Source: Sphingobacterium sp. xlx-96 | GTDB taxonomy: Bacteria; Bacteroidota; Bacteroidia; Sphingobacteriales; Sphingobacteriaceae | DNA length: 64,000 bases | Assembly: GCF_011007365.1 (NCBI RefSeq) | Contig: NZ_WFKM01000008.1 | Coordinates: 62,001-126,000, forward strand | Direction of reading: 5' to 3' | Part shown: piece by piece, positions 34,336 through 42,732 of the stretch | Layout of the letters: the number at the start of each line of letters is the position of its first letter | How positions within the stretch are numbered: the stretch's first letter is position 1 | The notes under the pieces: model-generated | What the model was told of the DNA's origin: nothing | The model's input: the letters and a program-made list of their open reading frames with translations, nothing else | Databases searched by the model: none | Translations under genes and position numbers: made by a program

Positions 34336-35226
34336 ATGAAGAAAAATTACATTTTTATTTTCCGTGCCGTTGCGGTTCTCTTTTTAGCTTTTACATTAGT
34401 TCGTTGTAGTGACGACAAGGAAGCTGTCAGTCCTGATGTTACCGTTATTGCAGCAGCTGATTTACCTCAACCGTCTAAAGCTACCCTTAGCGCTTATTTT
34501 GGCGAGGCTGCAGTTAAACAAGTAAAGCAGCTTTCTGTACCTAACATCTATAATTCGATATATTCTGTAACCTTGAGTTCAAAACTTGAGATTGATTTTG
34601 ATAAGAGCGGAATCTGGACAGAAATTGAGGGCGAAGATGATACCGCTATTCCTACAGCGTTTATTGCGGAGGAGGTTCCGGGGATTTATGAATATCTACA
34701 GGTTAATTATGCAGATTATTATGCCGTGGAGTTAGAACGTGAACATTTCGGCTTTACGGTAGAACTTAACAATGGGGTTGATATCGTATTTGATAAAGAG
34801 CAGAAGTTTATTGGCTTGGATATGGATGATGACGACGAAGTTCGTATTCCAATTGCCGATTTACCACAGGTGGCACGTACATTCTTGATGAATCATTTTG
34901 GAGGTACTGAAGCGATAACTGTAAAAAAAGATACCGAGGATAAGAAGCTGTCTTATACTATATATCTTACGAATGGCATTAAAGTCGAGTTTGACGGTAA
35001 AGGTGACTGGACAGAGATTGAGAGCAAGCGTCAGCAAGCTATCCCAATGAGCTTGTTGCCTGCTAAGATTGCAACGTATGTTGCTAATGGATACGCACCT
35101 TATATTCTTGTTGATGTAGAGATCGATGACGACGGATCGTATTCATTAGAGTTATACAATAAAGATTCAAAGCATGATATCGAGCTGGAGTTTGATGGCA
35201 ATGGCAATTTCCAAAAGGTTGATTAA
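34336..35226 (+). CDS. Exported PepSY-like repeat protein (probable lipoprotein)
   Basis: This 296-residue protein has an N-terminal hydrophobic segment ending LVRCSDD, probably a lipoprotein signal with cysteine 24, although arginine before the cysteine is unusual. The mature part is four repeats of about 65 residues, each ending in a strand of the form xxFDxxGxW/F: IDFDKSGIWTEIE, IVFDKEQKFIGLD, VEFDGKGDWTEIE, LEFDGNGNFQKVD. Each repeat starts with a helix like LPQPSKATLSAYF or LPQVARTFLMNHF. This matches the PepSY-like (DUF2874/BLIP-like) family of Bacteroidetes periplasmic proteins, of unclear function. It is monocistronic, with a strong terminator just after the stop. Confidence 0.82.
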   Translation: MKKNYIFIFRAVAVLFLAFTLVRCSDDKEAVSPDVTVIAAADLPQPSKATLSAYFGEAAVKQVKQLSVPNIYNSIYSVTLSSKLEIDFDKSGIWTEIEGEDDTAIPTAFIAEEVPGIYEYLQVNYADYYAVELEREHFGFTVELNNGVDIVFDKEQKFIGLDMDDDDEVRIPIADLPQVARTFLMNHFGGTEAITVKKDTEDKKLSYTIYLTNGIKVEFDGKGDWTEIESKRQQAIPMSLLPAKIATYVANGYAPYILVDVEIDDDGSYSLELYNKDSKHDIELEFDGNGNFQKVD

Positions 35227-35234
35227 TGTTATCC

Positions 35235-35274
35235 CTACACAAAAGGAGGTATTTCAGCACCTCCTTTTGTGTAG
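35235..35274. terminator. Bidirectional terminator
   Basis: CTACACAAAAGGAGGT and its exact complement form a sixteen-base-pair stem around an eight-base loop. It lies between the convergent PepSY-like and acetyltransferase genes. Confidence 0.85.
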
Positions 35275-35289
35275 TTACAAACCATCGCT

Positions 35290-35799
35290 TTATGGGGACC
35301 TTATTTCTGTTCTTTTCAATATGAGTTTCTCCGTAGGTAGGTCATCCTCTGTTCCTACAAAATAGCTTTCAAATCCAAATTTCTCTAAGAGCTTTTTTGA
35401 GGCGATATTATCCGGATCAATAATTCCAATAATATCTTGTTTTGGAAAGGATGCGCTTGCCAATGTAAGCATCTTCTTACAGATTGATATTCCATACCCC
35501 TTACCCCAATACTCTTTTTTTAGTATATATCCTATTTCCAGAATTGAAGGATCATATTTATAGCGTTCCAATTTACAGTCGCCGATAAAAACATTAGTTA
35601 CGTTATGGATTTTAAAATATCCTAATTTTTCTTCTTGATGATTGATTGCTAAAATAGACTTAAACTTTGCTTGGGCTTGCTCTTCTGTTAGTGCTTTTCC
35701 CGTTATATAACGCATTAGATCGTTGTTATAAACTAGCGTTGTATAAATGCCAAAATCTGACGCGGCGTACTTTGAATAAAATATTCTGTTCTCGTTCAT
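35290..35799 (-). CDS. GNAT family N-acetyltransferase (RimJ/RimL type)
   Basis: The 169-residue protein has the GNAT acetyl-CoA-binding motif A EIGYILKKEYWGKGYGISICKKML (Q/R-x-x-G-x-G/A as W-G-K-G-Y-G) and the RimL-like end DPDNIASKKLLEKFGFESYF. The N-terminal half has the usual LVYNNDLMRYITGKALTEEQAQ helix. These enzymes acetylate an amine on a small molecule or protein N-terminus; the substrate is unknown. It converges on the PepSY-like gene and lies about 70 bases from the end of the SGNH hydrolase gene on the same strand. Confidence 0.88.
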   Translation of the reverse strand: MNENRIFYSKYAASDFGIYTTLVYNNDLMRYITGKALTEEQAQAKFKSILAINHQEEKLGYFKIHNVTNVFIGDCKLERYKYDPSILEIGYILKKEYWGKGYGISICKKMLTLASASFPKQDIIGIIDPDNIASKKLLEKFGFESYFVGTEDDLPTEKLILKRTEIRSP

Positions 35800-35870
35800 G
35801 ATTAGCTGGTGTATCTAGGTGTACCTTATTCGTTTATGATTGGTAGGAGTCGTTTGTCGATAGGGGACAA

Positions 35871-36974
35871 TTATAAGATCTTCAAAAGTAAACGTTGGTA
35901 TGCCTCTGCAATTTTCATCATTCCTAAGTCATTTGGGTGTGCATAATCTACGGTTGAATTAATATCAAGACCGAGTTCGTGCTCGCTGACCCAATATAGG
36001 TGTTTTATTCCTTCTTTCGTTAATGTACCGTAAGTTGTTTTAGCAACCTTGGAAGAGTTTCTATATTCCTGCATAGTATGGATATTTAAGAAACCAGGCG
36101 TATTCGCCGAACTGTGAGCCGCTAGTATGATGGGGATTTCTGGGTGTTTTTTTCGAATAGTTCTCACTGCATTAGATAAAAGAGCTTCTAGATCAGAAGC
36201 AGTTCGTTCTGCTGTTAACGCTAAGTTCGGGATACAATCGAGTATAAATGCTGCTGCATTTTCCTGTGTGATCAGATCCAAAATCGGTTGCTCCAGACGA
36301 CCGTTTCCCGAAAAGCCAAGGTTAATCACAGGGTTCGTAATTGAACGCCCCAATATATTGGTCCAAGCCAATCCAGGGCGTGTAGCACAAGCTCCCTGCG
36401 CGATAGAAGTCCCATATACAATAATAGGTTTCTTATTTGGACTGTTCGCGAATTTTATAGAATTACTTTTGTTACCAGCGATTTCAATCCATTGTAGACT
36501 ATTGTATAAAGGTAGGTAAAGTCTGTACGTCCCGTCATTTGACTTTCCAAGATTTGCAAATACATAAGTTATCGTGTCTTTAAAGCTGTAGTTTCCAAAT
36601 GCCCAACCCCAACTTTTAGAAGACTTATCCTGATAATATAAATCCACGCCGCTGACTCCTGTTGATGGCATATGAGGCATATTCAATCCACTTTCCACCT
36701 TATAACGAACATAAATGGTGTCGCTACTTGTTCGGAAATCAACATAACTACCTGCTGTGTTCGTGCCCAGTGACCATACTGGTTTTCTTACATTTCCCTT
36801 CAAACGTTCAGGAAGCCTACCGAGTGTGCTTGATTTCCTAACCTCCTCTACTCTGCCCATTACCACATCGCTTGCGATTCGGGTATACTGGGCCTGTGCG
36901 TTATTCCAAAATAGCACAAATGAGAAAATGTACAAGCAATACCTTAAAATGTAGTCTTTATTAGTTATCATCAT
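35871..36974 (-). CDS. Secreted SGNH/GDSL hydrolase with GxDLY N-terminal domain
   Basis: The 367-residue protein has a signal peptide (LRYCLYIFSFVLFWNNAQAQ). It has an N-terminal beta domain with the GVDLY motif (GxDLY family, about 40-165) and a C-terminal SGNH esterase domain: block I IIVYGTSIAQG (catalytic serine), block II NLGFSGNGR, and block V YAHPNDLG (Asp/His pair). Such enzymes deacylate glycans or lipids. It lies upstream of nothing on its own strand except a GNAT gene, and follows a sulfatase gene, so a joint role in trimming substituted glycans is plausible. Confidence 0.85.
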   Translation of the reverse strand: MMITNKDYILRYCLYIFSFVLFWNNAQAQYTRIASDVVMGRVEEVRKSSTLGRLPERLKGNVRKPVWSLGTNTAGSYVDFRTSSDTIYVRYKVESGLNMPHMPSTGVSGVDLYYQDKSSKSWGWAFGNYSFKDTITYVFANLGKSNDGTYRLYLPLYNSLQWIEIAGNKSNSIKFANSPNKKPIIVYGTSIAQGACATRPGLAWTNILGRSITNPVINLGFSGNGRLEQPILDLITQENAAAFILDCIPNLALTAERTASDLEALLSNAVRTIRKKHPEIPIILAAHSSANTPGFLNIHTMQEYRNSSKVAKTTYGTLTKEGIKHLYWVSEHELGLDINSTVDYAHPNDLGMMKIAEAYQRLLLKIL

Positions 36975-37180
36975 AGTTGTAACTTAAATCAGTTTATGTC
37001 TCTGGTCCTCCAGCTGCATAGGAGGTGTTGAATAAAAATACATGTTTTTAAGTTGTTTTAGTAGATTTCATAGCAATTTAAAGAACCATAATCGATAAAA
37101 TAAATGAACCAAGAAGTACCTGAAATGATACAAAAGATAGCTGAATTTAAAAGCTGCTATCGATCATTGTAAAGATCCGA

Positions 37181-37222
37181 AAAAAGCAAAAAAGGAACAC
37201 TAACGTTCCTTTTTTGCTTTTT
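37181..37222 (-). terminator. Terminator overlapping the sulfatase stop
   Basis: An eighteen-base-pair perfect stem (AAAAAGCAAAAAAGGAAC and its complement) with a six-base loop ends in a T run on the minus strand. One arm is inside the last codons of the sulfatase gene (KEKAKKER), so coding and termination share sequence. Confidence 0.8.
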
Positions 37223-38717
37223 CCTTTTCTAGGAGCGTTTTTAGTTCATTGACTTTTTCCGGATTTGTCCGTGCCAAGTTGTTTTTTTCGCCGATATCTT
37301 GTCTTAAGTTATAAAGCTGTGGTTCCGGATTATTTCCCGTTTCGGTATCCGTTAGTTTAGAATAAGCCGGTCCATTACTTGGCGCGATATATTTCCAGTC
37401 GCCCTGAATGATAGCGAGAGTGCCCGCGTGCTCGACAAGGTGTTTGCGGCCTTTAAGGTCTTTACCCAACAAAGCGGCTGCTAAGGGCGCTGAGTCTACC
37501 GATTCTTTAGGGATCTTTTGCCCCAAAAGTTGAGCCATCGAAGCCACAAGATCGATTTGACAGTATAAAGCATCAGACACCTGATTTTTGGTCACACCTG
37601 GTCCAGAAACGATAAATGGTACACGCGTGCCTGCCTCGAAAATACTGTATTTGCCACCACGCAATTGCCCCGCAGGGGTATGTCCATTTAGTTGTGTCAC
37701 TGCACCATCCACATAGCCATCATCCAGTACAGGTCCATTATCACTGCTAAAGATAACGATGGTATTATCGGCAATTCCCAACTGCTCGAGTTGATCCAGC
37801 ACTTTACCTACGGTCCAGTCCAGTTGTAGTATGGCATCACCGCGGTATCCCAATCCACTTTTTCCTTTAAAATAGGTAGACGGCATGCGGGGTACATGTG
37901 GTTCATTGAGAGCAAACAACAGGAAGAAAGGGTTTTCTTTGTTTTTATAGATAAAATCTTGTGCCACATGTAAAAATGTTCCCGTTATTTCTTCATCAAC
38001 CCATCTCGCTTTGTGGCCACCAGCCATATAGCCAATTCGACCTATTCCATTGACAATTGTATTGTCATGTCCCTGGCCCGGTGACGAACGCATTTTGAGC
38101 AGTTCAGGGCGTTCTTTGCCGGTAGGATCATTGCCTACTTTATTTTTATAATCGACCTGTATGGGGTCATCTTGTTCAAGTCCTAGTACATGGTGATTTT
38201 CCAGAAAAACAGTGGGCACGCGGTCTGCCGTGGCTGGAAATATAAATGAATAGTCAAAGCCCACCTCATTAGGTCCCGGTTTTACGGACTCATTCCAGTT
38301 TTTCTCCACCTGTGTGCCTAGGCCCAGGTGCCATTTACCTACAATTGCGGTGCTGTAACCTGCATTCTTAAATACTTTGGGCAATGTCGCTTTATCTGTC
38401 GGCACTATAAGCTTGGCGTCGCCGGGCAGTACACCTGTACCTTGTTGCCGCCAAGGGTATATTCCTGTCATCAGCGCGAATCGCGAGGGGGTACAGGTGG
38501 CCGAGGTGCTGTGTGCATTGGTAAAACGGGTTCCCTGCTGTGCTATACGATCCACATTGGGGGTCTTAATTTTGGTTGCACCATAGCTACTGAGATCCCC
38601 ATAACCCAAGTCATCTACATAAATAAGCACTACGTTAGGTTTCTTTTGTTGTGCTGAAGCCATGAACAGACCAGCCCCACTAAAAATCAAAGCAGCAGTT
38701 AGGATTATTTTTCTCAT
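37200..38717 (-). CDS. Secreted sulfatase (arylsulfatase A-like, S1 family)
   Basis: The 505-residue protein has a signal peptide (LTAALIFSGAGLFMASAQ) and the sulfatase core: metal-binding YVDDLGYGD (about 33-41), the formylglycine motif CTPSR with cysteine 75, GKWHLGLG, and IVFSSDNGPVLDDG. Cysteine 75 must be converted to formylglycine by a maturase; none is visible in this window. It removes sulfate esters from glycans or steroids in the periplasm or at the surface. It is one of three sulfatases here and resembles the 62197 gene, but lies about 8 kb outside the polysaccharide locus. Confidence 0.93.
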   Translation of the reverse strand: MRKIILTAALIFSGAGLFMASAQQKKPNVVLIYVDDLGYGDLSSYGATKIKTPNVDRIAQQGTRFTNAHSTSATCTPSRFALMTGIYPWRQQGTGVLPGDAKLIVPTDKATLPKVFKNAGYSTAIVGKWHLGLGTQVEKNWNESVKPGPNEVGFDYSFIFPATADRVPTVFLENHHVLGLEQDDPIQVDYKNKVGNDPTGKERPELLKMRSSPGQGHDNTIVNGIGRIGYMAGGHKARWVDEEITGTFLHVAQDFIYKNKENPFFLLFALNEPHVPRMPSTYFKGKSGLGYRGDAILQLDWTVGKVLDQLEQLGIADNTIVIFSSDNGPVLDDGYVDGAVTQLNGHTPAGQLRGGKYSIFEAGTRVPFIVSGPGVTKNQVSDALYCQIDLVASMAQLLGQKIPKESVDSAPLAAALLGKDLKGRKHLVEHAGTLAIIQGDWKYIAPSNGPAYSKLTDTETGNNPEPQLYNLRQDIGEKNNLARTNPEKVNELKTLLEKEKAKKER

Positions 38718-38899
38718 TTCTTATTTCTTATTTCAGTTTAGGGTTTATTTACACTTTTCGTTCTTTCAAAACTAGGGTTAATTATTAAGCTATCAAATAG
38801 AGATTTGCTCATTTTTGCCGCTGTAACTTTATAACGCTTTGCACGCCACAAGGCTTCGGTCACATTGCTACCAGCTAGGCTAGACCGCTGTTGAAGACG

Positions 38900-38932
38900 A
38901 AAAGAGGCTGTCTTTTTGAGACAGCCCCTTTT
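38900..38932 (-). terminator. Terminator of the PNPOx-like gene
   Basis: A fourteen-position stem with one G-U pair and a five-base loop ends in a T run on the minus strand, just past the stop at 38959. Its core is identical to the terminator at 55332-55367. Confidence 0.78.
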
Positions 38933-38958
38933 AGCTGTAAGAATATGATCGTTGAAAA

Positions 38959-39468
38959 TTATTTAATTTCGATATCGCCGTGTATTCCCTGATCGTTGTT
39001 AGTACCACTTACAGCACTGAGCAATGTCAGGGCGTAGGAAGCAAGTTTATGGTGTTTGGTGTCCCAATAGTGTGACTTTACAGGTTTGACCCGGATCAAA
39101 ATAATATTCGGATCTTCCCGACCTTTCTCAAACCAGCCTTCGGTCACCTTATTCCAGTATCTATCCACCCGATTTTGATCATGAACAAGGTCAGCATTAC
39201 CGTAAACAGTCAAAAATTTGAAATCTTTAGGAGCTGCAAAATAGAGCTGTACGGTACTACTTTTGACAATGTTATTGCATTTTGTACTGTCTTTGGAAGC
39301 GAGAAACCAAATGTAACCTCGCTTATCAACCTCTTGCACGCTCATCGGTGTGGAGTCGATAAATTCGCTTTTTAAATCTGAACTGAAAAAACAAAAGTCA
39401 ATACCTTCCGCCAGTTCTTTTATCTTTGCTATTCCCTCTTTGGGATTGGAGATATGTTCTGTGCTCAT
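38959..39468 (-). CDS. Pyridoxamine 5'-phosphate oxidase family (general stress protein 26-like)
   Basis: The 169-residue protein has a split-barrel flavin-binding pattern: FCFFSSDLKSEFIDSTPMSVQEVDKRGYIWFLASKDSTKCNNI, VQLYFAAPKDFKFLTVYGNADLV and ILIRVKPVKSHYWDTKHHKL. The layout fits the PNPOx-like stress protein 26 group, thought to bind FMN or FAD; true PNPO activity is unlikely. It is upstream of nothing on its strand but the 38904 terminator, and follows the BCCT transporter gene after 66 bases, so they could share a transcript. Confidence 0.82.
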   Translation of the reverse strand: MSTEHISNPKEGIAKIKELAEGIDFCFFSSDLKSEFIDSTPMSVQEVDKRGYIWFLASKDSTKCNNIVKSSTVQLYFAAPKDFKFLTVYGNADLVHDQNRVDRYWNKVTEGWFEKGREDPNIILIRVKPVKSHYWDTKHHKLASYALTLLSAVSGTNNDQGIHGDIEIK

Positions 39469-39534
39469 AATCGCTATTTATCAGAGAACAGTGTTGCGCT
39501 CAAAAAGTTCATATGAAATTATCACCGGCATAAT

Positions 39535-41553
39535 CTACTTCATCCTCCTATTTGCATTAATACTGATAAACATTTCATTACGTTCTTCGACAATGATTTC
39601 TATAAATCGCTCGTAGTGTTTCAGTACGTCGGATATTAGTTCGTTTTTGGTAAAAAGCTGTACGTCGTATCCCTCACGGGCATCTCCAAAGTAGGATTTT
39701 GGAAAATGGTTTTCTTCTTCACGTATGTCAGGCAGGTTGTTTTCGGAGAGCAGGTAGTCGGATACCTCACGGGCCTGATTTTTGACACCGTACACAAAGT
39801 TGTTGACCACATCGTGGTGTATCTCAATCTCGATTTGCAACGGTTCTTCAAACGTATTTATTTTGGCTTCGATGCCATTGGCCATAAACTCTTGTTTCAG
39901 TTCGTCAAAGGCCGATCTGACAGTTGTCAGTATAAACTTGTCGACGGTCTTGCTATCCTTGAAGGAGACAATCTGTTTGAGACGTTCTTTCCAAGATTCA
40001 CCCGACCATGGGACGGTAGAGGCTGAGAAGTCCCGCTCGTAGTAGCTCCTGTCTATGGCCAGCGCTTTGACCAGACTAACGATGAATAGCAGTATGATGA
40101 TAGAAAAGGGCAGCGCTGTGATCAGCGTCATACTTTGCAGTGCCTGTAGCCCCCCGGCATTCAAGAGCAAGAGAGCTAGAGTCGCTAGGAGGATTCCCCA
40201 GAATACGACCTGCCATTTGGGAGATATTTTTGCATTTTTTGTAGCAATACCATTCATTACAAAAATGCCCGAATCGGCCGAGGTGACAAAGAATATAACT
40301 ATGATCGATATAGCTACGAAGCTAAAGATTGTGGATAGCGGTAGGTATTCGAAGAAACGGAACATCAGCGCATCAGGATCTGCTGCGAGCTTACTAAGGG
40401 CACCATCGGCTATGTGAAGGTCAATCCACATGGCGCTATTGCCAAAGACGGACATCCAGATAAAGTTGAATAGGGTCGGTAGGATCAGTACAGCAGCAAT
40501 AAACTCGCGTATGGTACGTCCCTTGGATATCTTGGCGATAAATAGTCCGACGTAGGGAGACCAGGAGATCCACCAAGCCCAATATAAGATGGTCCAGTTA
40601 TAAAACCAAGGTAACGTATCTTGTTCGTAGACGTGCGTCCCGAAAGTCAGGTTAAAAAAATTATTAAAATAGTTGCCCAATCCCTCGGTGAAGCTTCCAA
40701 TGAGGTATACCGTAGGGCCCAACAAGAGTACTGCCAATAGGAGCAGGATTACGCCTGCTACGTTCACATTACTCAATATCCGTACCCCCTTGTCAACACC
40801 GGTTACGGCCGAGAAAATGGCTAATGATACAAGTATGGCAACAATGATGAGCTGATATAAAAAACTATTTTCTGGTATGATGCCCAAAGTCTGTAGTCCA
40901 GAGCTGATCTGTACGACACCAAAGCCCAAGGTGGTTGTGATTCCGAAAAAGGTACTGCACAAAGCGAATACATCAATAGCATTGCCCCAGCGGCCGCTGA
41001 TCTTGTCCTTCAGCAATGGGTAAAATCCACTACGTAGTGATAGTGGCAAACGGTAGCGGTGAGCAAAGTAGCCCAGAGATAACCCGACCATACCATATAT
41101 AGCCCAAGCATGTATGCCCCAGTGAAAGAAGGTATACAGTTGAGCGTTTTTGGCCCTATTGATTAGTGTATTGCCATCAAAGACAGGATCTGAATAATGC
41201 TGCATAGGTTCGGCAACGCTAAAATACATCAGGCCAATTCCCATTCCTGCAGAAAAAAGCATGGATACCCAGGAGAAGAAAGAGTACTGAGGCTTGCTGT
41301 CATTGCTACCGAGCTTGATGTTGCCATATTTGCTGAACATCAGGTATACCAGAAAGATGACGAATATCGTCACGGCCCATACATATACCCAGTTGAGGTT
41401 GACAAAGATGAAAGATTTGACGGTATGGAGCAGATTCTGGGTGAGTAAAGGGAAGGTTGCGGAAAGTATACATATGCCCAGTATGAAAATCAGGCTAGGA
41501 AGTGTGACCCCTTTACTGAGCGTAGTTCTTATTTTGGGAAATTTAATCATCAT
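39535..41553 (-). CDS. BCCT family osmolyte transporter (BetT-like)
   Basis: The 672-residue protein has about twelve membrane helices with the BCCT signature WTILYWAWWISWSPYVGLFIAKISKGRTIREFI and the glycine-rich SMLFSAGMGIGLMYFSVAEPM. A cytosolic C-terminal domain of about 170 residues (from about 505 to the end) resembles the regulatory tail of BetT-type carriers. These take up choline, betaine, carnitine or ectoine by sodium or proton symport under osmotic stress. Its neighbour is a stress-type PNPOx protein. No betaine synthesis genes are visible in the window. Confidence 0.92.
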   Translation of the reverse strand: MMIKFPKIRTTLSKGVTLPSLIFILGICILSATFPLLTQNLLHTVKSFIFVNLNWVYVWAVTIFVIFLVYLMFSKYGNIKLGSNDSKPQYSFFSWVSMLFSAGMGIGLMYFSVAEPMQHYSDPVFDGNTLINRAKNAQLYTFFHWGIHAWAIYGMVGLSLGYFAHRYRLPLSLRSGFYPLLKDKISGRWGNAIDVFALCSTFFGITTTLGFGVVQISSGLQTLGIIPENSFLYQLIIVAILVSLAIFSAVTGVDKGVRILSNVNVAGVILLLLAVLLLGPTVYLIGSFTEGLGNYFNNFFNLTFGTHVYEQDTLPWFYNWTILYWAWWISWSPYVGLFIAKISKGRTIREFIAAVLILPTLFNFIWMSVFGNSAMWIDLHIADGALSKLAADPDALMFRFFEYLPLSTIFSFVAISIIVIFFVTSADSGIFVMNGIATKNAKISPKWQVVFWGILLATLALLLLNAGGLQALQSMTLITALPFSIIILLFIVSLVKALAIDRSYYERDFSASTVPWSGESWKERLKQIVSFKDSKTVDKFILTTVRSAFDELKQEFMANGIEAKINTFEEPLQIEIEIHHDVVNNFVYGVKNQAREVSDYLLSENNLPDIREEENHFPKSYFGDAREGYDVQLFTKNELISDVLKHYERFIEIIVEERNEMFISINANRRMK

Positions 41554-41772
41554 GTGTGTTGAAACATAAACAGATGATACCCTGCTTTTGTTTCAGGAGG
41601 AGACTTTCTTTTTTTAACTATGTTCACAATAATTTCCTGCTCCAGGATTTCGATAGTAGACCAAAGGCGTGCGCTATTATTACAGATTAACGGCCTACAA
41701 AGGGATGAAATGAGAAATTATCCAGTTGGCGCACTGGGGCAAAGGTAAGAAAAAGAATGCGCTTTTTCGATT

Positions 41773-42432
41773 CTACAATCTTATCCGATCAGTTGTAGAC
41801 GTTTTCATTCGTTTCTTAACCATATTTTCGACTGGTTGCGCTGCGTGTGCCTTCGAGATAATCTCGTCGATAAGCGTATTAAAATCGGCCTTCGAAAAAG
41901 GTTTCAGTTTATTGAAATGCCCGTCTATGCGATGGTTGATATCCTGCTTGACGCTATCCAGCTCCCGGACGGAGGCGATGATGACTATTTTTTCCGAGGT
42001 ATCAATATCGCAGAGGAAGCTATCGATATGATATTTGCCCGACCCACTGGTAAGGATTAAAATATCCGCCTCACTTGCTCCAGTTAGTATACTGTTGGTC
42101 TGTATACGTTTCAGTATTGGATTAGCATCGATATATTCCGATAGCTTTTGGTTGTCATAAGGGTGTAGTTGCCACCCAAAGCAGTTGTAGAAATCCTTTT
42201 TAGGGAACGATCGCAAGGGGAGGCACTTCGGCGTTTTTTTGTCCGCAGGATCCATACGGCAATACAGATGTTTGTCTACAAAATCATTGGGCATATCCAT
42301 TGTGCTGGTTGCCGCTTGTTTAAACTGGTTTAGTTTTGCATTAGCATTACGATCGATATTCGAACCTTCTTTCAAAAGGCTATCCTGTACTTTTCTAAAC
42401 CAAGATTTGAATTTCTGGGCAATGTTTCTCAT
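41773..42432 (-). CDS. Conserved-looking orphan protein
   Basis: The frame can open at TTG (42480), but the first ATG is at 42432, giving about 219 residues (MRNIAQKFKSWFRKVQDSLL...). It has no signal peptide or membrane helix. The middle part has several paired hydrophobic strands (NSILTGASEADILILTSGSGKYHIDSFLCDIDTSEKIVIIASV) and the C-terminus is basic (MVKKRMKTSTTDRIRL). No domain is recognised. It lies alone, with about 220 bases to the BCCT gene and 300 to the TonB receptor gene, all on the minus strand. The frame is long enough to be real, but function is unknown. Confidence 0.55.
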   Translation of the reverse strand: MRNIAQKFKSWFRKVQDSLLKEGSNIDRNANAKLNQFKQAATSTMDMPNDFVDKHLYCRMDPADKKTPKCLPLRSFPKKDFYNCFGWQLHPYDNQKLSEYIDANPILKRIQTNSILTGASEADILILTSGSGKYHIDSFLCDIDTSEKIVIIASVRELDSVKQDINHRIDGHFNKLKPFSKADFNTLIDEIISKAHAAQPVENMVKKRMKTSTTDRIRL

Positions 42433-42661
42433 GTTATATTTGGTATCTTTAGGCTTATTGTCCTTATTTTGAGGAATCAAGCTCGGCTAAGGTAAAAAAT
42501 TTATTTTTACCTTTCAATTTTTTTTGCAGCAATTGTACAAGTTAGTATTGTAATTTCGGTCTGTTTGTGGATCTATTGGCCTTTTTTTGCGGGTTATTCT
42601 TAATTTCTTAAGACGTAAATTCAGTCAGTAGGAATGTAACAAAATCAAAAACATTGTTGGC

Positions 42662-42699
42662 AAAAAAGAACCGGCCTGAACTCGTATAGTCCAGGCCGG
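42662..42699 (-). terminator. Terminator of the Oar-like receptor gene
   Basis: CCGGCCTG and CAGGCCGG form an eight-base-pair GC-rich stem with a thirteen-base loop. On the minus strand a T run follows at once. It lies about 35 bases past the receptor stop. Confidence 0.8.
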
Positions 42700-42732
42700 C
42701 ATCTCAACTGTCGTAAGACGGGATTATCTTTT

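Noticed and set aside
38718..38899. A short minus-strand frame (about 55 codons, with an AGSNVTEALWRAKRYKVTAAK stretch) and a tRNA-like D-arm between the sulfatase and the PNPOx-like gene.
   Set aside because: It has no start with a ribosome site, runs into the terminator hairpin and shows no T-arm TTCGA or acceptor pairing, so it is neither a convincing gene nor a tRNA.
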